From Oceanobacillus damuensis (lineage in GTDB: Bacteria > Bacillota > Bacilli > Bacillales > Amphibacillaceae): DNA of 64,000 nucleotides. Below are positions 25,575 to 34,377 of the stretch, piece after piece. How positions within the stretch are numbered: the first letter of the stretch is position 1; every line of letters begins with the position of its first letter. Below the pieces are notes generated by a model that was not told the origin of the DNA, searched no databases, and worked only from the letters and a program-made list of their open reading frames with translations. The stretch is from assembly GCF_001618145.1 (NCBI RefSeq), contig NZ_LQNF01000005.1:1-64000 (forward strand), written 5' to 3'. A program made the translations under genes and the position numbers.

Positions 25575-25630
25575 ATTAAAAAAAAGAAAGTATAAATTTT
25601 TGGCAGCAAATAACCTTTACACATAAACAG

Positions 25631-25940
25631 CCGCGTCCAGCTCCGGTTCCTAGAAACTCCTGTCATAAGCAATGGACATTCCAAGCGCCAAAACCATGCG
25701 CTTTCCAGTCCCTTGCTTATGCATGCGTTTCTGAACAGTCACCTCCGCTTTTGATCGTCCAACTCCAGCGCCTACCCCCTCGAGGTCTTAAGTAGAAACT
25801 ACCTGTGGCAAAGAACGCCACTGGTAGTTTCTACTTGGGCCCACAGGACGTGGGTCAGTTCGGCGTTGCCACAGGATGTGGTGTTATTAGCCGAACTTCC
25901 TTTTTTGTCGGGGGTGATCAAGGCGCTTGCGCTTTTGTTC
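25631..25940 (+). repeat. Structured dispersed repeat element of about 310 nt
   Basis: A non-coding block with several stems: 25790-25809 pairs with 25817-25836 (19 of 20), AGTTCGGC (25857-25864) pairs with GCCGAACT (25890-25897) around an inner CCAC/GTGG stem, followed by TTTTTT (25901-25906), and a short GCGCTTGCGC palindrome near the end. It ends exactly at the stop codon of the tautomerase gene. From memory, similar sequence is repeated many times in halophilic Bacillaceae genomes. The plus-strand T-run after the stem suggests it can terminate transcription. Confidence 0.65.
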
Positions 25941-26131
25941 TATCTTCCCAATTTTTTTGCTGATGTGCCACCAATTGCCCAGTTTGTTTTTGGCACTTCA
26001 GAGACAATAACACGTATATTTTCTTTTGGAGCATCCAATGATTCACTGACGGTTTCAGTGACATTTTTCATTAGCGTCTCTATTTTCTCGGGAGACCTGC
26101 CCTCCATAATTTGGATATTTACAAGCGGCAC
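25940..26131 (-). CDS. 4-oxalocrotonate tautomerase
   Basis: 63 codons, 62 aa after Met removal, as usual for this family. Catalytic Pro1 directly follows the initiator (MPLVNIQIMEGRSPEK), and the body (VTETVSESLDAPKENIRVIVSEVPKTNWAIGG) matches 2-hydroxymuconate/4-oxalocrotonate tautomerases. It converts 2-hydroxymuconate to 2-oxo-3-hexenedioate in the meta-cleavage pathway. GTG start after GAGGGAGG. Last gene of the lower-pathway operon; a dispersed repeat begins at its stop codon. Confidence 0.87.
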   Translation of the reverse strand: MPLVNIQIMEGRSPEKIETLMKNVTETVSESLDAPKENIRVIVSEVPKTNWAIGGTSAKKLGR

Positions 26132-26162
26132 TTGCTTTACCTCCCTCTATTAACTAATTTGG

Positions 26163-26951
26163 TTATTCTTTCACAAAAAAAGATACATCGCCTAAACCAC
26201 CATATTTCGCCTGTACAAAATCTCCCGGTGACAGCCGAACAGCAGCTGTAATCCCACCGGTTAAAATGGGCTGGCCAGCTTTAACTTTTTCTCCTTTTTC
26301 AGCCAGCATATTGGCAAGCCTCGCTACGGAGTTAGCTGGATTTCCCAGTACCGCCGCCCCTGCACCCAATGATTTAATTTCGCCATTAATGGACAAAGTG
26401 ACACCGACAACATCCAATTCCAATTCTTCCGGCCTTCTCAAATAGGTTCCAAAAACAGCTCCTGCAGCAGATGTGTTGTCTGCAACCACATCAGGCAACG
26501 TGAAATTGAAGTTCTCATAGCGGCTGTCAATAATTTCAATGGATGGGAAAACATACTCTGTCGCCCTTAATACATCAAGAGGAGTAATGCCCGGCCCCTC
26601 CAAATCCCTATCCAGAATAAATCCAATTTCAGGCTCTACCTTTGGATGGATATAGTCAGCTATGGAAATGGAATCCCCTTCTTCCACAACCATATAATCA
26701 AAGACATAACCATATATCGGGTTATCTACATTCATTTGCTTCATCTTAGCTTCACTGGTAATTCCCATTTTCGGACCAATGATTTTATGTCCTTCTTTCA
26801 ATTTCTCACGGATCAGTTCCTCCTGCACGAGATAACCTTCCTCTATAGTAAGCTCCGGGTATAGTTCCGCTGTTATTTTCGTGATTTCCCGTTTTTCTTT
26901 TTCAGCATTGTGTACATAAGTGGTCAGTTCTCTAATCAGATCTTTATCCAT
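26163..26951 (-). CDS. dmpH: 2-oxo-3-hexenedioate (4-oxalocrotonate) decarboxylase
   Basis: 262-aa member of the hydratase/decarboxylase family, closely similar in layout to the hydratase at 28978-29772. Typical blocks: IIGPKMGITSEAKMKQMNVDNPIYGYVFDYM, HPKVEPEIGFIL, VFPSIEIIDSRYENFNFTLPDVVADNTSAAGAVFG, and GDFVQAKYGGLGDVSFF. It needs a divalent metal and in other organisms forms a complex with the hydratase. Start at 26951 (MDKDLIREL) has GGGGAGTGAGG upstream; the longer frame to 27038 overlaps the aldolase gene without its own site. Confidence 0.83.
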   Translation of the reverse strand: MDKDLIRELTTYVHNAEKEKREITKITAELYPELTIEEGYLVQEELIREKLKEGHKIIGPKMGITSEAKMKQMNVDNPIYGYVFDYMVVEEGDSISIADYIHPKVEPEIGFILDRDLEGPGITPLDVLRATEYVFPSIEIIDSRYENFNFTLPDVVADNTSAAGAVFGTYLRRPEELELDVVGVTLSINGEIKSLGAGAAVLGNPANSVARLANMLAEKGEKVKAGQPILTGGITAAVRLSPGDFVQAKYGGLGDVSFFVKE

Positions 26952-26991
26952 ATCCTCACTCCCCAGTATCGTGCTTCCTATTTGACAAAAA

Positions 26992-28017
26992 CTATTTCGC
27001 CGGCGTAACTGCAGTTTTTGAAAGTTCTGCTGCCACATCGGTTATCATATCTTCCTGTCCCCCGACTATTTCCCTTTTGCCTAATTCAACAAGGATATCT
27101 CTGGAATCCACCGAGAATTTTTCAGATGCCCGTTTCGAATGCAGCAGGAAACTGGAGTAGACCCCTGCATACCCCAATGTCAGGCTGTCCCGGTTAATTT
27201 CCTGTGGTTTCGGCAGAATCGGCGCAATAATGTCCTCGGCTATGTCCATCATCTTGTACGTATCCACACCCGTAGGTATCCCCATTTTTTCCAGGACAGC
27301 AACCAGTACCTCTGTTTGTGTATTGCCGGCACCTGCCCCTAGACAACGGATACTCCCATCAATCCTCGTAGCACCTTCCTCAATCGCTGCCAATGTATTC
27401 CCCATTGCCAATGATAAATTGTTATGCCCATGAAAACCTATGTTAACCTTTAACTCCTGACGCAGCGCTTTAATCCTTTCCTTCACTTCATGTGGCAGCA
27501 GCGCACCAGCAGAATCGACAACGTAAACGGTATCAGCACCATAGCTTTCCATTAATTTTGCCTGTTCAACCAGTTTATCAACCGGTGCCATATGGCTCAT
27601 CATCAAAAAGCCAACCGTTTCCAATCCTAACTCTTTTGCCGTTTCAATATGCTGCTTGGAAACATCTGCTTCTGTCACATGTGTGGCAATCCGTGCCATT
27701 TTTGCCCCCAGATCTGCAGCTTTTTTCAAATCATGGATTGTACCGATGCCGGGAAGCAGCAATACTGCAATTTTCGAAAAATCCGTAACGGAAACAGCAG
27801 CTTCAATCAATTTAAGTTCATCTGTTTTCGATAAACCATATTGTAAGGAAGAACCTCCAAGTCCGTCTCCATGTGTAACCTCGATGTATGGAACACGCGC
27901 CTCATTCAGAACTTTTGCAACCGATGTCACCTGGTCCACCGTATACTGATGGCTTATCGCATGACTTCCATCCCGTAACGCAACCTCGGTAATTTTAATC
28001 CCCGTTTCATTAGCCAT
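26992..28017 (-). CDS. dmpG: 4-hydroxy-2-oxovalerate aldolase
   Basis: 341 aa, HMG-CoA-lyase-like TIM barrel. ITEVALRDGSHAISHQY contains the metal-binding Asp, and GFHGHNNLSLAMGN supplies the His pair. It cleaves 4-hydroxy-2-oxovalerate to pyruvate and acetaldehyde and channels acetaldehyde to the partner dehydrogenase encoded just upstream (12-base gap). GGAGGG is followed by ATG-AAT-ATG; the second ATG (28017) has the right spacing. Confidence 0.9.
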   Translation of the reverse strand: MANETGIKITEVALRDGSHAISHQYTVDQVTSVAKVLNEARVPYIEVTHGDGLGGSSLQYGLSKTDELKLIEAAVSVTDFSKIAVLLLPGIGTIHDLKKAADLGAKMARIATHVTEADVSKQHIETAKELGLETVGFLMMSHMAPVDKLVEQAKLMESYGADTVYVVDSAGALLPHEVKERIKALRQELKVNIGFHGHNNLSLAMGNTLAAIEEGATRIDGSIRCLGAGAGNTQTEVLVAVLEKMGIPTGVDTYKMMDIAEDIIAPILPKPQEINRDSLTLGYAGVYSSFLLHSKRASEKFSVDSRDILVELGKREIVGGQEDMITDVAAELSKTAVTPAK

Positions 28018-28029
28018 ATTCATCCCTCC

Positions 28030-28920
28030 TTAAGCCTGTTTTACTGCAGGCTTTTCACGATTTTTTGCAAACTCTTCCGCCACTTTTACAGCAGCAGATG
28101 TCATGATATCCAGGTTACCGGCATATTTCGGTAAGTAGTGTCCTGCCCCTTCAATTTCAAGGAAAACGGTTACTTTATTTCCGTCAAAAATTGGCTCTGT
28201 CCGCAACGTATATCCCGGCACATAAGCTTGAACCTTTTCGACCATTTCGTTAATCGAGTTTACGATTTTTTCTTCATCCATTTTATCTTCAGCTACAATC
28301 GCATGGACTGTATCACGCATCATGATAGGCGGTTCGGCAGGGTTAAGGATGATAATTGCCTTTCCTTTTTTGGCACCGCCAACCAGCTCAATTCCTTTAG
28401 CCGTTGTTTCTGTAAATTCGTCAATGTTCGCCCTTGTACCAGGTCCGGCACTTTTGCTTGCAATGGTGGCAACAATCTCCCCATATTCCACTTCTGCCAC
28501 CTGATTAACCGCATGAATGATCGGAATAGTAGCCTGACCGCCGCAAGTAATAAGATTGACATTATCCGCATCTAAATGCTCGCCCAGGTTTACGGGAGGT
28601 ACAATAAACGGCCCGATTGCAGCCGGGGTCAGATCAAGTATCCGTTTGCCAAGCTGTTTGGCGACTTTTGCATTGTGGATATGCGCCCCTGCACTTGTTG
28701 CGTCAAAAATAATATCCACCAAATCCGGCTGATCCAATAATCCTTCCACACCATTATCAAATACCTGAAGTCCCAAATGTCTGGCATGCTGCATGCCGCG
28801 TGAGGAGGCATCAATACCCATCATTGCCGTTAATTCCAGCACGTCTGATTTTGTTAATTTCACCATTAGATCAGAACCGATGTTACCTGAACCAATTATT
28901 CCAACCTTTACCTTCTCCAT
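28030..28920 (-). CDS. dmpF: Acetaldehyde dehydrogenase (acylating)
   Basis: 296 aa. NAD-binding [13 protein letters not shown] at the N-terminus and the catalytic cysteine in [11 protein letters not shown]; the C-terminal half ([36 protein letters not shown]) is diagnostic of the DmpF/MhpF family. It converts acetaldehyde, NAD+ and CoA to acetyl-CoA in complex with the aldolase. Start 28920 (MEKVKVGII) has AAAGGAGGG 7 nt upstream; the longer frame to 28953 would overlap that site. Confidence 0.9.
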   Translation of the reverse strand: MEKVKVGIIGSGNIGSDLMVKLTKSDVLELTAMMGIDASSRGMQHARHLGLQVFDNGVEGLLDQPDLVDIIFDATSAGAHIHNAKVAKQLGKRILDLTPAAIGPFIVPPVNLGEHLDADNVNLITCGGQATIPIIHAVNQVAEVEYGEIVATIASKSAGPGTRANIDEFTETTAKGIELVGGAKKGKAIIILNPAEPPIMMRDTVHAIVAEDKMDEEKIVNSINEMVEKVQAYVPGYTLRTEPIFDGNKVTVFLEIEGAGHYLPKYAGNLDIMTSAAVKVAEEFAKNREKPAVKQA

Positions 28921-28977
28921 CCATTTTCCCTCCTTTGTTTTGTTGCAGCACAATGCTAATCCCGCTAATGCCTATAT

Positions 28978-29772
28978 TCATACCGTAAAAGAAACGTGTA
29001 CTTCACCAAGGTCGGCAAATTTAGCATAGAACTCATCTCCCGGCTCCGCTTCCACTGCAGCTGATAAAGCCCCGGAAAGGATGACCTCGCCTGCTTTTAA
29101 AGGAATATGATAGTCTGCCAGTTTGTTGGCCAGCCATACTACACATTTCACAGGGTCTCCCAAAGCGGCTGCTCCGACTCCCGTATTTAACAGCTTGCCA
29201 TTTTTATAGAGTGCCATTCCCATTTGTTTCAAATCTACATCCTCAATCTTTAATGGTTTCCCGCCAAGCACATATAAACCGGAAGAAGCATTATCAGCAA
29301 CCGTATCTGCCAAAGTGATCTTCCAGTCCTTAATTCGGCTGTCTACAATTTCAAGTGAAGGAACAACTGCATCGGTAGCTTTTATTACATCAAGAGAAGT
29401 AACGTTCGGTCCGACTAAATCTTCCTTTAGAATGAAAGCTATTTCCCCTTCCACCTTAGGCTGAAGGACCCGTTTAAAGGAAATGGATCCGCCATTTTCG
29501 CACTCCATCCCGTTCAGTAAATGTCCATAGTCAGGTTCATTTACACCGAGCATTTCCTGCATCGCTTTTGAGGTCAGACCGATTTTTTTGCCGGTGACCC
29601 GCTGTCCGTTTTCAAGGTTTCGTTCAACGGTATGCAATTGTACCTGATAAGCATCATCGATGGAGAGTTCAGGATCCAGCTCCGTAATGGGCTGAACCCC
29701 TTCCCCTTTATTCCAGGCATCAGCTAAGTGCTTTGCGTGGTTTTCTATTTTCGCAGTATCTTCCGTTTTCAT
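28978..29772 (-). CDS. dmpE: 2-oxopent-4-enoate (2-hydroxypenta-2,4-dienoate) hydratase
   Basis: 264 aa, same family as the decarboxylase two genes downstream but a distinct paralogue (GKKIGLTSKAMQEMLGVNEPDYGHLLNGMECENGG, QPKVEGEIAFIL, SLEIVDSRIKDWKITLADTVADNASSGLYVLG). It adds water to the dienoate, giving 4-hydroxy-2-oxovalerate. AGGGGGA precedes its ATG. Only 10 bases separate it from the dehydrogenase gene upstream. Which of the two paralogues is hydratase and which decarboxylase is from motif similarity and could be swapped. Confidence 0.83.
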   Translation of the reverse strand: MKTEDTAKIENHAKHLADAWNKGEGVQPITELDPELSIDDAYQVQLHTVERNLENGQRVTGKKIGLTSKAMQEMLGVNEPDYGHLLNGMECENGGSISFKRVLQPKVEGEIAFILKEDLVGPNVTSLDVIKATDAVVPSLEIVDSRIKDWKITLADTVADNASSGLYVLGGKPLKIEDVDLKQMGMALYKNGKLLNTGVGAAALGDPVKCVVWLANKLADYHIPLKAGEVILSGALSAAVEAEPGDEFYAKFADLGEVHVSFTV

Positions 29773-29782
29773 AGATATCCCC

Positions 29783-31249
29783 CTAAAGTTTGACTGTAAC
29801 GTTTGTTAACTCTGAATAGAAGTCAAAGCTGTGTGCGCCACCTTCACGGCCGATACCGCTATGTTTCATGCCGCCAAACGGGGTACGCAGATCACGAAGA
29901 AACCAAGTGTTCACCCATACCATACCAGCTTCAATTTGTGCAGACAAGCGGGTGGCACGTTTGATATTGCTGGTCCACAAGCTGGAAGATAAACCATAAT
30001 GGGTATCATTGACCTGATGCATTACCTCTTCCTCTGTGTCAAAAGGTGTGACCGTTACTACCGGTCCAAAGATTTCCTCACTAACACATCTCGAATCATT
30101 TTCCAGACCTGTTATAATAGTTGGTTCCACGAAGAAACCTTTATCTAATCCCTCTGCGACCTTCCCGCCAATCAGAAAGTTTCCACCCTCTTCTTTTGCG
30201 ATATCCAAGTAGCTGAGCACCTTCCGATAATGTTCTTCACTGACCAGTGCACCAACTTTTGTTTCGGGATCGAATGGATCGCCTACCTTTAATTCCTTGG
30301 CCCTTTCTGCAAACTTTTCCAGGAATTCATCATAAATCGGACGTTCCACATAAATTCTTGAACCGCACAGGCAAACCTCACCCTGGTTGATGAAGCTTGA
30401 TTTTAAAGTGGTCTCGATCACATCATCCAAATCGGCATCGGCAAAAATGATATTTGGATTTTTGCCGCCAAGTTCAAATGACAATTTTTTCAAGGTTGGT
30501 GCAGCAGCCTTCATAATGGTACTTCCTGTCACCGTTTCACCTGTAAAGGCAATCGCGTCGACATCATCATGGGAAGTAATCGCTGCTCCTGTCTCACCAA
30601 ATCCATGGACCATATTGACAACCCCATCCGGCACACCTGCATCCGAGCATATTTGGGCTAAAACGGTGGCTGTCATTGGCGTTACTTCAGATGGCTTCAT
30701 GACGACTGTATTTCCCGCTGCAAGTGCCGGCGCAAGCTTCCAGGTCATGAGCAGCAGCGGAAGATTCCACGGATTAATCAATCCAACAACACCAACCGGA
30801 CGACGCACCGCATAATGGATAGCAATATCATCCTGTTGGTAGGATTCCGTTCCTATCGAAGTCATATAATCGGCAAAGAAATGGAAATTATAGGCGGCCC
30901 GATCAATATCAACCTTTTTGGAAAGCCATATCGGTTTACCGGTATCGAGTGATTCCAATGCTGCCAATTCATCTTTTCTTTCCAAAATCAAATCGCCAAC
31001 TTTGCGGATTATCGCCGAACGCTGTCTTAACGGCATGTTTCCCCATTCACCTTTAAGTGCCTTCCTTGCGACACGTACTGCTTGATCAACGTCTTCTTTT
31101 CCTCCTTCTGCAACGACTCCCAATACTTCTTCGGTTGCCGGATTGACATTTTCAAAGTTTTTTCCATTGTTTGACGTTACATACGTACCATTGATGTAAT
31201 GTGAACAATCAATTGGTTGTACTTCTGTTCTCGTTTCAGTAGTTTCCAT
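29783..31249 (-). CDS. 2-hydroxymuconic (or 2-aminomuconic) semialdehyde dehydrogenase
   Basis: 488-aa NAD-dependent aldehyde dehydrogenase, first gene of the lower-pathway operon. Catalytic Cys293 in NQGEVCLCGSR, general-base Glu259 in FELGGKNPN, and the NAD motif FTGETVTGS. The double-cysteine CLCG context is typical of the meta-pathway dehydrogenases DmpC/XylG/NbaE. Start 31249 (METTETRTEV) follows CAGGAGG by 8 nt; the 520-aa reading from 31345 has no such site. It oxidises the semialdehyde left after decarboxylation to the dicarboxylate. Confidence 0.87.
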   Translation of the reverse strand: METTETRTEVQPIDCSHYINGTYVTSNNGKNFENVNPATEEVLGVVAEGGKEDVDQAVRVARKALKGEWGNMPLRQRSAIIRKVGDLILERKDELAALESLDTGKPIWLSKKVDIDRAAYNFHFFADYMTSIGTESYQQDDIAIHYAVRRPVGVVGLINPWNLPLLLMTWKLAPALAAGNTVVMKPSEVTPMTATVLAQICSDAGVPDGVVNMVHGFGETGAAITSHDDVDAIAFTGETVTGSTIMKAAAPTLKKLSFELGGKNPNIIFADADLDDVIETTLKSSFINQGEVCLCGSRIYVERPIYDEFLEKFAERAKELKVGDPFDPETKVGALVSEEHYRKVLSYLDIAKEEGGNFLIGGKVAEGLDKGFFVEPTIITGLENDSRCVSEEIFGPVVTVTPFDTEEEVMHQVNDTHYGLSSSLWTSNIKRATRLSAQIEAGMVWVNTWFLRDLRTPFGGMKHSGIGREGGAHSFDFYSELTNVTVKL

Positions 31250-31457
31250 TGTGAAAGCCTCCTGTTTTTTTCGGAAAGTGTTTAACATTTCCGGGATTAA
31301 TCCAAAGCCAAAAGGAATCTGCTTTAAAAAGATACAGTAAAACAATTCACCATCAGCTTTAACTCCATTATAAGTTTGGAAAACAACCTTCGAAAGTCCA
31401 CAGTTCCTCTATACGCAACAAAACATAAATAATTTAAAATAATTTGTGAATTTTATT

Positions 31458-31472
31458 TAGAAAACGCATTCA
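31458..31472. promoter_or_regulatory. Cre-like site in the IclR/dehydrogenase divergent region
   Basis: TAGAAAACGCATTCA matches WTGNAANCGNWNNCW with one mismatch (A for T at position 2). It lies in the 310-base divergent region between the semialdehyde dehydrogenase and IclR genes, parallel to the cre sites of the partner operon. Confidence 0.4.
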
Positions 31473-31558
31473 ATATTGTATAATTACTATAATATCAGGA
31501 TATTAACCTGAATTTATATGTTCCTTTATGCAGAACTAATTAAAAAGAGGTGAAAGAT

Positions 31559-32344
31559 ATGCCAAAGAAGAAAAGTGAACCACAGACCCTTTCTTCCGTT
31601 AAAAACGCTTTACGTATTCTAAAGAGCTATTCCACGTTCGAACCGGCAAAGAAAGTCAGCGAACTCGCTGAATCACTTGGCCTGGCGAAAAGTACAGTCA
31701 GCCGCTTAATGGCAACGCTCGCCAGTGAAGGGTTTGTGATAAAAGATCCAAAGACCAACGCCTACCGTCTCGGCATTTCCGTTCTTACGCTTGGCGGAAT
31801 TGTAACCAACAATCTCGAAATCCATAAGGAAGCTGCACCCGTTCTGTATAAATTGGTAAACGATACTGGAGAAACCGCACATTTAGCCATCATGGACGGG
31901 CTGGATACCATTTATATCCATAAAGAGGAATGTCAGCACCCGGTTCGTATTTTAACGCACGTCGGAAGGAGGAACCCTTCCTATTGCACCAGTTCAGGGA
32001 AAGTGCTGCTTGCTTTCAGTGAAGAACATATTGTAGAAGATGTCATTCAGAATGGATTGATTCCCTACACAGAGAATACCATTACCGATCCAAAGCGTCT
32101 GTGGGAGGAACTCAGCATAATCCGGGAACAAGGATATGCAGACAGTACGGAGGAGTTGACAGAAGGAACAAAATCGGTTGCTGCACCGATACGGGATTAC
32201 ACAGGAAAGGTTGTCAGTGCTGTAAACGTCGTCGGGCCCATCCAGCGTATGAAGGAGCATAAGCTTCCACATATTGCTAAAAAGGTCATGGAAGCCGGGA
32301 AAGATGCTTCAGCAAGATTAGGATATGATGCAAGGTATTTCTAG
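31559..32344 (+). CDS. IclR-family transcriptional regulator
   Basis: 261 aa. N-terminal winged HTH (SVKNALRILKSYSTFEPAKKVSELAESLGLAKSTVSRLMATL) and the IclR effector domain (YIHKEECQHPVRILTHVGRRNPSYCTSSGKVLLAF, YADSTEELTEGTKSVAAPIRDYTGKVVSAVNVVGP). Divergent from the lower meta-cleavage operon, which it probably controls. Start ATG 31559 because GAGGTG lies 7 nt upstream; the in-frame GTG at 31550 is part of that site. A dispersed repeat begins at its stop codon. Confidence 0.87.
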   Translation: MPKKKSEPQTLSSVKNALRILKSYSTFEPAKKVSELAESLGLAKSTVSRLMATLASEGFVIKDPKTNAYRLGISVLTLGGIVTNNLEIHKEAAPVLYKLVNDTGETAHLAIMDGLDTIYIHKEECQHPVRILTHVGRRNPSYCTSSGKVLLAFSEEHIVEDVIQNGLIPYTENTITDPKRLWEELSIIREQGYADSTEELTEGTKSVAAPIRDYTGKVVSAVNVVGPIQRMKEHKLPHIAKKVMEAGKDASARLGYDARYF

Positions 32345-32385
32345 GTGCCTGTCACTTCCCGGTTTTTGTTGAAATTTGTCGAATT
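32343..32385 (+). repeat. Dispersed GTGCCTGTCAC repeat, copy 2
   Basis: Near-identical to 18021-18064; begins inside the IclR stop codon. Confidence 0.8.
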
Positions 32386-32416
32386 ACTTAAAGTTTCGAA
32401 CGAACAGTGCTGAACA

Positions 32417-32457
32417 GTGCCAATCCCTACAAAACTTAAACGAGGGGAGATTGGCAC
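32417..32457. repeat. GTGCC dyad repeat followed by TTGAATTCTGAA word
   Basis: GTGCCAATC (32417-32425) pairs with GATTGGCAC (32449-32457). The CACTTGAATTCTGAA word just after it recurs at 50870-50883 and, with one change, at 48690-48699. Confidence 0.6.
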
Positions 32458-32665
32458 TTGAATTCTGAACTTTTACCGCATGCTCTATCCCAATGAAGAT
32501 GAACAGTGCAATTAGGAAAAAAGTTTATCGAATATCATTGATAGATTAACAAGTAAAGGAGAATGAATAATATAATATTAAAAGTAATTCTTATACTCCA
32601 GTCAATTTTCTTGTTGCAATAAGATAGGTGCTTCTATTAGCTGGTTTAGCTAAAAAATAATAGTA

Positions 32666-32904
32666 GCTGGGACATAACTAAAAGCAACATTACTAAAAGC
32701 AGATGGTTTCAAGATAAGCAAGCTTTTAGAAAACTTGTTTGTCACCAAACCTTTGGTGACAACCTTAGTTGCACTTATGCAGGTTGGCAAGTTTATAATT
32801 TCCTACCTTCTAATAAAGAAAAATCCGAACTCATTCGAATTCTTACTGAAGAATTCTGAATCATAGTTCGGACTTTTCTATAACTAAAACCCTTTTGTCC
32901 CAGC
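32666..32904. repeat. MITE-like or structured element with 9-bp terminal inverted repeats
   Basis: 239 nt bounded by GCTGGGACA (32666-32674) and TGTCCCAGC (32896-32904). Inside are nested hairpins: GTCACCAAA/TTTGGTGAC, GAATTCTT/AAGAATTC and TCCGAACT/AGTTCGGA. No ORF. From memory, similar blocks are scattered in related Bacillaceae genomes. It lies just past the stop of the DUF2935 gene and may terminate it. Confidence 0.6.
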
Positions 32905-32910
32905 CTCATT

Positions 32911-33705
32911 TTACTGATCTGATCTTGAAAGATGAGCGTCAAATAAATCTATAATTTCCAAAAATCTCTCAGCTTCTCTAAATGTATGATCTGCTAGGAG
33001 TGGATGAATGTTACTTTTAATACGACAAGCCTCAATTAAATCTCTTGCTGTTTTCTTAAAGTCTCGTAAGGAAACTACTGAAACTCTGTTTTGATCCAAA
33101 AATTGATCCAGTATTGGAACAGTTTCAGAATGCGGGCGCATGGAGTCTAAATCTACAGCTTGGAAAACCAGTTGATCAAAATCATGGCTAAATTCTCTTG
33201 CCTGTTCTACCAGCTTTCTTTCGGAAGGATCTAAAAGATGTCCGATAAATTTAGAATGGTCAGCCATAATCCTTAAGTAGAATAAATTTTCTTGAATGAT
33301 GGTATCAGGTTCAGGGGCAAGTTTTCCTTCGTTGAGGTCTTTTATTCTATTGGCAAAATAAGCTGCTTCTCTGCTGATGTGGTCAACTAATAATGGAAAG
33401 TTATTTGATTGGATTTCACAACGTAAAGTTAATCCTAAAACTTTTCTTTTGTAACTCCAAATTGCAACAGCAGCTTGATAAACCTCACTGTTAAAAGCTT
33501 GAACTTGACGTAAATCCGAATTCACAGTAAACCTTGCCAACTTTTCTTCTATTCGTTCAAAAAGAGTGATGAACTGTTGGGCTTCTTCAATCAATTGGTT
33601 CTGCTCATAGGTAAATCCCAAGCTTAAAAATAAAGCGTGCTCCTTCATAATCCTAGACCAAAAATGAATTTCATCCAAGGATCTCCTAACGATTAGATTC
33701 GTCAT
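32911..33705 (-). CDS. DUF2935 family protein
   Basis: 264 aa made of two similar all-helical halves with ferritin-like Glu/His patterns: DEIHFWSRIMKEHALFL and DHISREAAYF in the first, FYLRIMADHSKFIGHLL and ADHTFREAERF in the second. This suggests a metal-binding helical bundle. Found in many spore formers; function not known. AAGGAGGGG precedes ATG 33705. Monocistronic. Confidence 0.8.
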   Translation of the reverse strand: MTNLIVRRSLDEIHFWSRIMKEHALFLSLGFTYEQNQLIEEAQQFITLFERIEEKLARFTVNSDLRQVQAFNSEVYQAAVAIWSYKRKVLGLTLRCEIQSNNFPLLVDHISREAAYFANRIKDLNEGKLAPEPDTIIQENLFYLRIMADHSKFIGHLLDPSERKLVEQAREFSHDFDQLVFQAVDLDSMRPHSETVPILDQFLDQNRVSVVSLRDFKKTARDLIEACRIKSNIHPLLADHTFREAERFLEIIDLFDAHLSRSDQ

Positions 33706-33966
33706 TACTCCCCTCCTTGCTTCACACTTCCTCCCTAAATATATGTATGTGAATTTGTCCTTATTCTTGCTTTTCTATAGAACTATTTGGTATTATTTCG
33801 CTGCTTTTTCAGGTTCTTGGCCACTTAGTTAGATCATTTGAATCTAACTTACTTCTTAACCTAAATGTTTACTTTAAGTACACTTTTTCATAATATCCCA
33901 TAATAATTTTTAATTATTTATATAGATTCAGTTACACGTACATAATTAAGTAAGTCTTATACACCG
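33706..33966. other. Intergenic AT-rich spacer
   Basis: Part of a 670-base gap. Nothing recognisable apart from promoter-like AT-rich DNA for the DUF2935 gene. Confidence 0.4.
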
Positions 33967-33998
33967 AAAAACCCCTTCAGATAAAAAATCCAAAGGGG
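33967..33998 (-). terminator. Terminator-like hairpin downstream of the amylopullulanase gene
   Basis: CCCCTT (33972-33977) pairs with AAGGGG (33993-33998) and is followed by TTTTT on the minus strand. It is the first such signal after the amylopullulanase stop, about 380 bases away. Confidence 0.5.
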
Positions 33999-34377
33999 CA
34001 AAGCTACGCAACTTATTTAAAAGGTCCCAACTTCATTCAAACCATCTCATCTTTTATATACAGCGTGACTTTAATTCAAACCAACGTTTAATGGTGAAAA
34101 AATACAATAGATATCCTTTCAGGTGGAAAAACAAGGGGATTATTATTAAGAGAGCTCACAAAGAATTTTTCTATATTCGCCAATACCACCTATATGTGTT
34201 CTGTTCACCACTGTTGGAATATAAACTGTCCCTCATCCTGCAACTTAATATGTCCTGAACTCCTTTTTCGCCAACCCATATCCCTTGTACGCTTTTATCC
34301 ATACTCTCCATATCATTTCCAACATCTTCCTATCCACAAACTGAACTAAACTTCTCCCCGAGCTTTTTCTTAAAGGT
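33999..34377. other. Gap between terminator and amylopullulanase gene
   Basis: About 380 bases with no supported gene. A plus-strand frame (34091-34258) lacks a ribosome binding site. Probably 3' untranslated region. Confidence 0.4.

Noticed and set aside
34091-34258. Plus-strand ORF of 55 codons (MVKKYNRYPFRWKNKG...)
   Set aside because: No ribosome binding site, unusual composition, lies in the probable 3' region of the amylopullulanase transcript.
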